Below, piece by piece: positions 59,900 through 64,000 of a DNA stretch of 64,000 nt. Position 1 is the first letter of the stretch. Every line of letters begins with the position of its first letter. Source of the DNA: Spirochaetaceae bacterium (GTDB lineage: Bacteria > Myxococcota_A > UBA9160 > UBA4427); the NCBI GenBank assembly GCA_020632655.1, contig JACKFD010000011.1, positions 1-64,000 of the forward strand, written 5' to 3'. The position numbers were made by a program, and so were the translations under genes. The notes under the pieces were generated by a model. That model was given only the letters and a program-made list of their open reading frames with translations, was not told where the DNA came from and ran no database searches.

Positions 59900-60615
59900 C
59901 CGCGTGCGGGCGCGTGACCGCGCAGGCAGGCGGTCATCTCTGCCGCGATCGAGACGGCGATCTCGGCGGGGCTGCGGGCGCCGATGTCGAGGCCGACCGG
60001 GCCGTGGATGCGGGCGAGCGCCGCCTCGTCGAGCCCCACCTCCCCGAGGCGGTCTCGACGCTTCGCCTGGGTACGTCGGCTGCCGAGAGCGCCGATGTAG
60101 AAGCAGGGCGCGCGCAGCGCCGCGACGAGTGCCGGCTCGTCGATCTTCGGGTCGTGGCTGAGGGTGACGACGGCGCAGCGGGCGTCGAGGCCGTGGCGCG
60201 CGAGCGCCTCCTCGGGCCAGGCGTGGTCGAGGTTCGTGCCGGGGAAGCGCGCCTTCGTCAGGAAGCCCTGGCGCGGGTCGACGACCGTGACGCCGTAGCC
60301 GAGGTCGCGGGCGAGGACGGCGAGGTGCTGGGCGATGTGCACGGCGCCGACGATCACGAGGCGCGGTCGGGGTGCGAAGGGATGCACGAAGATCGCCTCG
60401 CCGTCGAGCTCGACGAGCTGGCCCCGACCGGAGACGATCGCCTCCTCGACCGCCGCGACGAGACGCGGATCCGAGTCGGTCGCGGCACCCGTCCCGGCGA
60501 GCGCCTCCGCCGACGTCACGAGCCGCTCACGCCCGTCCGCGAGCCAGACCAGTCGAATGCAGGTCGCCCGCTCGTCGCGCGCCGCGAGCAGCGCCTCGAG
60601 GCTCGCGCGCTTCAC
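59896..60615 (-). CDS. XdhC Rossmann-domain protein (Mo-cofactor insertion chaperone, C-terminal part)
   Basis: The 239-residue protein has an N-terminal conserved part (EALLAARDERATCIRLVWLADGRERLV) and a Rossmann domain with PRLVIVGAVHIAQHLAVLARDLGYGVTVVDPR, CAVVTLSHDPKIDEPAL and FYIGALGSRRTQAKR. XdhC proteins bind and sulfurate the molybdenum cofactor for xanthine dehydrogenase-like enzymes. In many genomes the N- and C-terminal parts are one protein; here the N-terminal part lies in the adjacent gene. GTG 60615 overlaps the stop of that gene as GTGA. Confidence 0.9.
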   Translation of the reverse strand: MKRASLEALLAARDERATCIRLVWLADGRERLVTSAEALAGTGAATDSDPRLVAAVEEAIVSGRGQLVELDGEAIFVHPFAPRPRLVIVGAVHIAQHLAVLARDLGYGVTVVDPRQGFLTKARFPGTNLDHAWPEEALARHGLDARCAVVTLSHDPKIDEPALVAALRAPCFYIGALGSRRTQAKRRDRLGEVGLDEAALARIHGPVGLDIGARSPAEIAVSIAAEMTACLRGHAPARG

Positions 60616-61208
60616 TCGACCCGCTCCACGAAGATCCGCACCTCGCCACCACAGGCCAGGCCGACGGACCAGGCCGTCTCGTCCGCCACGCCGAAGGTCA
60701 GCAGCCGCGGCGCACCCGAAGCGATCACGGCCGCCGCCTCCTCGATGACCGCGCCCTCGACGCAGCCGCCCGAGACGGAGCCCTCGAACTCGCCTCCCTC
60801 CGCGACCGCGAGCTGGCTCCCGGGCGGACACGGCGACGAGCCCCAGGTCGCCACGACCGTCGCGATCGCGACGCCGCGCCCCGCCTCGCGCCAGCGTCGC
60901 GCGTGCGCGAGCGGATCGAGGCTCGGATCCTCGAAGGCCGGCACACCGCCGGTCACGGCATCCCCGGAGCCCCCGGCGATCGCACCCACGAAGTGGATCT
61001 CCGCGTCGGGACCGAGCCGGATGTAGCGTGCGTCGTGATGCAACACGCCGTCGATCGCGACCGCCGCGTGCTCGAGCTGACCATCGAGGGCCGGGAAGCG
61101 CGCGTAGAGCTCGCGCAGCAAGGCGTCGACACGGCCCGCCTCGATCTCGACGCGGGTCTCGCCCTCCGTGAGGTGCTTCTGGCCCGCCGAGAAGATGACC
61201 GTCGCCAT
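60612..61208 (-). CDS. MoaD-like/XdhC N-terminal domain fusion
   Basis: Residues 1-80 are a ubiquitin-like MoaD/ThiS domain (EIEAGRVDALLRELYARFPALDGQL) ending IHFVGAIAGG, the Gly-Gly end of a sulfur carrier. It continues without stop into an XdhC/CoxI N-terminal domain (about 95-198): VAIATVVATWGSSPCPPGSQLAV, FEGSVSGGCVEGAVIEEA and LLTFGVADETAWSVGLACGGEVRIFVE. Fused like this, the GG is internal, so it cannot act as a free thiocarboxylate carrier unless cleaved. The gene lies between the 2Fe-2S subunit and the second XdhC-type gene. Confidence 0.85.
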   Translation of the reverse strand: MATVIFSAGQKHLTEGETRVEIEAGRVDALLRELYARFPALDGQLEHAAVAIDGVLHHDARYIRLGPDAEIHFVGAIAGGSGDAVTGGVPAFEDPSLDPLAHARRWREAGRGVAIATVVATWGSSPCPPGSQLAVAEGGEFEGSVSGGCVEGAVIEEAAAVIASGAPRLLTFGVADETAWSVGLACGGEVRIFVERVE

Positions 61209-61243
61209 GGCTGGCAGCACTCCGTCGCGCGCGCGACGCCGTG

Positions 61244-61726
61244 CTAGGCGCGCTGCTCGCGCATCACGGCCGCGGCGTCGAGCACGGCCCGGATGATCTT
61301 GTCGTAGCCCGTGCAGCGGCAGAGGTTGCCCGCGAGGTAGTAGCGCGCCTCCGCCTCGGTCGGGTCGGGATTGCGCTCGAGGAGCTTCTCCGCCGCGACG
61401 ATGAAGCCCGGCGTGCAGATGCCGCATTGCAGCGCGCCGTGCTCGAGGAATTGCTGCTGGAGGGGCGTGAGGGTCTGGCCGTGGGCGACGCCCTCGATCG
61501 TCTTGATCGTGCGTCCCGCGGTCTCGGCGGCGAGCACGAGGCAGCTCGGCACGAGCTTGTCGTCGAGGATCACGGAGCAGGCACCGCAGTCCCCCGTCGT
61601 ACAGCCTTCCTTCGTGCCCGTCAGTCCGAGGTCGCCGCGCAGCACCTGGAGCAGGCTCTGCTGGCCCTCGCAGAGGAACTCGACATCCTCGCCGTTGATC
61701 GTCGTCTCGACTCGAATCTTCGCCAC
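61244..61726 (-). CDS. 2Fe-2S small subunit of a molybdenum hydroxylase (CoxS/XdhB-like)
   Basis: The 160-residue protein has the plant-type ferredoxin cluster (KEGCTTGDCGACSVILDD plus PSCLVLA) and the second helical cluster domain (LQCGICTPGF and LCRCTGYDKII). These eight cysteines bind two [2Fe-2S] clusters that carry electrons from the Mo site to FAD. It is the small subunit of aldehyde oxidase/CO-dehydrogenase-type enzymes. The gene for the FAD subunit lies 110 bases upstream on the same strand. Confidence 0.95.
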   Translation of the reverse strand: MAKIRVETTINGEDVEFLCEGQQSLLQVLRGDLGLTGTKEGCTTGDCGACSVILDDKLVPSCLVLAAETAGRTIKTIEGVAHGQTLTPLQQQFLEHGALQCGICTPGFIVAAEKLLERNPDPTEAEARYYLAGNLCRCTGYDKIIRAVLDAAAVMREQRA

Positions 61727-61836
61727 GCGTCCCCTCGCTCTCTCGTTCCCGCCCGGGCTCCGCTCTCGCGCCCCGGTCTCACTTCGTCCGCCCGGCCTGC
61801 CGACCGGGCCCCTCTCCGCCTCGGCCGACGGCGCCC

Positions 61837-62703
61837 TCAGCGCGCCTGCGCGCGCTCGTAGGCGATCTTCGCCGCCCGCTTCGTCAGCACGCCCGCGATC
61901 TTCTTGCGGTAGGCGATCGTGCCGCGCTTGTCGTCGATCGGCGTCGCCGCCGCACTCGCGGCCGCGGCCGCGGCCTCGAGCGCCGCGTCCTCGAGCTTCG
62001 ACCCGACGAGCGCCGCTGCTGCCGCGTCGACCGTGAGCACCGTCGGCGCGACCGCCCCGAGCGCCACCCGCGCCGCCTTGACGACGCCCTTCCCGTCGAG
62101 CTCGAGCCAGACGCCCGCACCGACGACGGCGATGTCCATCTCCGAGCGCGGGATCAGCCGGAGGTAGGCATCCGCTGCGTGGGGCGGAGGCGCGGGCACC
62201 TTGAACTCGACGACGAGCTCGCCGCGCTCGAGCACGGTCTTGCCCGGGCCCTTCGTGAACGACCCGACCGGCACCTCGCGTTCGCCCTTCGGTCCCGCGA
62301 TCACGGCGACCGCGCCGCAGGCGACGAGGGCCGGGACGCTGTCCGCGGCGGGGGAGGCGTTGCAGAGATTGCCGGCCCAGGTGGCCCGGCCCTGGATCTG
62401 GCTCGAGCCGATCAGGTCCGTCGCTTCCGCGATCCCCGGCCAGAGGCTGCGGATCTGCTCGTTTCCGTAGATCTCGACGGCGGGCACGGCGGCGCCGACG
62501 ACGAGGCCCGTCGAGTCGATGCGGAGGGCTGCGAGTCGCGGGATCCGCTTCACGTCCACGAACATCCGCGGCGCGCCAGCGCCGAGCCGCATCTGGACGA
62601 GCAGGTCGGTTCCGCCCGAGAGCACGCGAGCGCCCTCTTCTCCGGCGAGGAGTGCGACGGCGCCGGCGACGTCGGTCGGCGCTTCGAACAGGGATGCTTC
62701 CAC
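61837..62703 (-). CDS. FAD-binding medium subunit of a molybdenum hydroxylase (CoxM-like)
   Basis: The 288-residue protein has AVALLAGEEGARVLSGGTDLLVQMRLG (FAD pyrophosphate loop), GSSQIQGRATWAGNLCNASPAADSVPALVACGA and the C-terminal CO-dehydrogenase flavoprotein domain (DAYLRLIPRSEMDIAVVGAGVWLELDG). It transfers electrons from the Fe-S subunit to the acceptor. GTG 62703 has AGAGGA upstream; the open frame continues further upstream but is noncoding. The large Mo-binding subunit is not adjacent. Confidence 0.93.
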   Translation of the reverse strand: MEASLFEAPTDVAGAVALLAGEEGARVLSGGTDLLVQMRLGAGAPRMFVDVKRIPRLAALRIDSTGLVVGAAVPAVEIYGNEQIRSLWPGIAEATDLIGSSQIQGRATWAGNLCNASPAADSVPALVACGAVAVIAGPKGEREVPVGSFTKGPGKTVLERGELVVEFKVPAPPPHAADAYLRLIPRSEMDIAVVGAGVWLELDGKGVVKAARVALGAVAPTVLTVDAAAAALVGSKLEDAALEAAAAAASAAATPIDDKRGTIAYRKKIAGVLTKRAAKIAYERAQAR

Positions 62704-62752
62704 GATCGGGTCCTCTCCGCGTAGGTCGCCGCGACGCCCCGCGACGGCCCCG

Positions 62753-62767
62753 CCGAGTATGACTCGG
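62753..62767. promoter_or_regulatory. 15-bp palindrome in the divergent Mo-hydroxylase/thiolase region
   Basis: CCGAGTATGACTCGG has 6-bp perfect arms around ATG. It lies 50 bases upstream of the FAD-subunit start and 90 bases before the thiolase start, where an operator could serve both genes. Chance occurrence in GC-rich DNA cannot be excluded. Confidence 0.35.
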
Positions 62768-62856
62768 AATCCCGCGCCGACACAGGGGGCGTCCGAGGCC
62801 GCGGGCAGGCCAGCGCGCCGTCGTCTAGGCTCGCTCGACCTGGCCAGGGAGCGCCC

Positions 62857-64000
62857 ATGCCCGTCGACCGAACGATCCGAGGCCGCGTCGCCGTAGCCGG
62901 CGTCGGCGAGACCCCCTATTACAAGCACGGTCAGTCGCCCGACGCGCAGTTCAAGCTGACGCTCATGGCGATCCTCGCCGCCGCCGAGGACGCCGGGCTC
63001 GACCCGCGCGAGATCGACGGCTTCGCGACCTACGCGAACGATGCGAACGATGCGGGGCGACTCGCCACGGCGCTCGGCTGCCGGGAGCTGCGCTACGCGA
63101 ACATGGTCTTCGGCGGTGGAGGCGGCGGCGGCTCGGGCGCCGTCGGCAACGCCGCCGCCGCGATCCACGCGGGTCTCGCCGACTGCGTCGTCGTCTACCG
63201 CGGCCTCGCCCAGGGCCAGGGCGTTCGATTCGGCCAGGCGGGCGGCTACCCGACGCAGATCGCCGGCGAGCCCGCGACCTGGATCCCCTACGGCGTGATG
63301 TCCCCGGCCCAGATGTTCGCCATGCGCACGACCCGCCTGATGCACGAGCACGGCATCGAGCGCAGCGCGCTCCGCGCCATCGCCCTCGCGAGCTACCACC
63401 ACGCCCAGCAGAACCCGCGCGCCGTGATGCGCGGGCGGCCGCTCGACGAGGCGGGCTACGACGCGTCGCGATGGATCGTCGAGCCCTTCAAGCTCTTCGA
63501 CTGCTGCCTCGAGAACGACGGCGCGGCGGCTCTCATCCTGGTGCCCGCCGAGCGCGCGAAGGACCTGCGCAAGCCGCCCTGCTACGTGCTCGGCGCGGCG
63601 CAGGGCGCGGAGTACCGCTCGTCGGCGGGCACGCACAACAACCCCGACTACGCGACGGCGAGCTTCAAGACCGTGGCGCCGCGGCTCTACGCGATGGCCG
63701 GGGTCGGGCCCTCGGACGTCGACGTCGTGCAGAGCTACGAGAACTTCACGGGCGGCGTCGTGATGAGCCTGATCGAGCACGGCTTCTGCACGTACGAGGA
63801 GGCCAACGAGTTCCTCACCCTCGAGAACCTGATCGCGCCGACCGGCCGGCTGCCCCTCAACACGAGCGGCGGCAACCTCGCCGAGTGCTACATGCACGGC
63901 CTCGAGCTGAACATCGAGGCCGTGCGCCAGATCCGCGGCGAGTCCCCGAACCCCGTGCCCGGCGCGAACGTGGCGCTCGTGAGCTCGGGGCCGATGGTGA
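62857..64000 (+). CDS. Thiolase-fold acetyl-CoA acetyltransferase/SCP-x-like protein, 3' end outside window
   Basis: At least 381 residues are present and the frame is open at the right edge. It has RVAVAGVGETPYYKHGQSPDAQFKLTLMAILAAAEDAGLDPREIDGF, NMVFGGGGGGGSGAVGNAAAAIHAGLADCVVVYRG, CLENDGAAALILVPAERA and LPLNTSGGNLAECYMHGLE. This is the non-condensing thiolase family linked with steroid or lipid degradation (lipid-transfer SCP-x type). The usual nucleophilic Cys near residue 85-90 is replaced by a Gly-rich stretch, as in that group. ATG 62857 follows AGGGAG. Confidence 0.88.
   Translation, partial: MPVDRTIRGRVAVAGVGETPYYKHGQSPDAQFKLTLMAILAAAEDAGLDPREIDGFATYANDANDAGRLATALGCRELRYANMVFGGGGGGGSGAVGNAAAAIHAGLADCVVVYRGLAQGQGVRFGQAGGYPTQIAGEPATWIPYGVMSPAQMFAMRTTRLMHEHGIERSALRAIALASYHHAQQNPRAVMRGRPLDEAGYDASRWIVEPFKLFDCCLENDGAAALILVPAERAKDLRKPPCYVLGAAQGAEYRSSAGTHNNPDYATASFKTVAPRLYAMAGVGPSDVDVVQSYENFTGGVVMSLIEHGFCTYEEANEFLTLENLIAPTGRLPLNTSGGNLAECYMHGLELNIEAVRQIRGESPNPVPGANVALVSSGPMV

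Overview
The window is about 64 kb of very GC-rich bacterial DNA, densely coded on both strands, with many GTG/TTG starts and long spurious open frames antisense to real genes. The near-canonical mglB-mglA polarity pair, a monomeric NADP isocitrate dehydrogenase, PEP-CTERM sorting tails, PKD and beta-helix exported proteins, and several enzymes for xenobiotic- or lipid-type substrates (luciferase-like oxidoreductases, a flavin monooxygenase, a PhyH dioxygenase, a thiolase, amidohydrolases) suggest a free-living member of the former deltaproteobacteria, such as Myxococcota or a relative. That placement is inference. No phage, transposase, CRISPR array or rRNA was seen.

Layout. 1-6.7 kb: a partial VOC protein, mglBA, an Fe-S cryptochrome/photolyase, an amidohydrolase and a polytopic membrane protein. 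6.9-11.5 kb: a large exported N,N-dimethylformamidase-beta-like protein with a duplicated lectin-like domain, an alpha/beta hydrolase lacking its nucleophile, and a spermidine-synthase-like methyltransferase divergent from priA. 11.5-18.4 kb: a housekeeping run priA, def, fmt, rsmB, rpe, then tRNA-Pro(CGG); short tandem duplications sit at the fmt/rsmB and rsmB/rpe junctions. 18.4-26.1 kb: a PQQ-type sugar dehydrogenase with a PEP-CTERM tail, icd, an outer-membrane protein and a PKD lipoprotein. 26.5-34.1 kb: a flavin monooxygenase, an NTF2-like protein, an MFS carrier, two luciferase-like oxidoreductases and a YtcJ-like amidohydrolase lipoprotein.

34.2-43.1 kb: two lipoproteins, an S9 peptidase, a D-aminoacylase-like amidohydrolase, a small unknown protein translationally coupled to a PEP-CTERM protein, a beta-helix protein and an SCP2-like/PhyH fusion. 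43.1-53.9 kb is a copper/silver resistance region on the minus strand: a tripartite CusC-like/cusB/cusA pump, then csoR-copA, with an SDR gene and a divergent cupin gene in between. 54.2-59.2 kb: a pyrophosphate-type phosphofructokinase, a YeiH-family exporter, an MFS carrier, a MaoC hydratase and a small exported protein. 59.2-62.7 kb is a molybdenum-hydroxylase cluster (FAD subunit, 2Fe-2S subunit, MoaD-XdhC fusion, XdhC Rossmann domain, MocA-like nucleotidyltransferase); the catalytic large subunit is not in the window. The right edge holds a partial thiolase-fold protein.

How genes work together: MglA/MglB form a GTPase switch; Def and Fmt act on the initiator methionine; CsoR probably senses Cu(I) and controls copA while CusCBA exports periplasmic Cu/Ag; the Mo-hydroxylase electron-transfer subunits are co-transcribed with their cofactor-maturation factors. 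I did not find one large new system. The most unusual items are the MoaD-XdhC fusion, the CusB adaptor with four metal-binding motifs, the nucleophile-less hydrolase, the csoR gene without a usual start codon, and the junctional tandem duplications.
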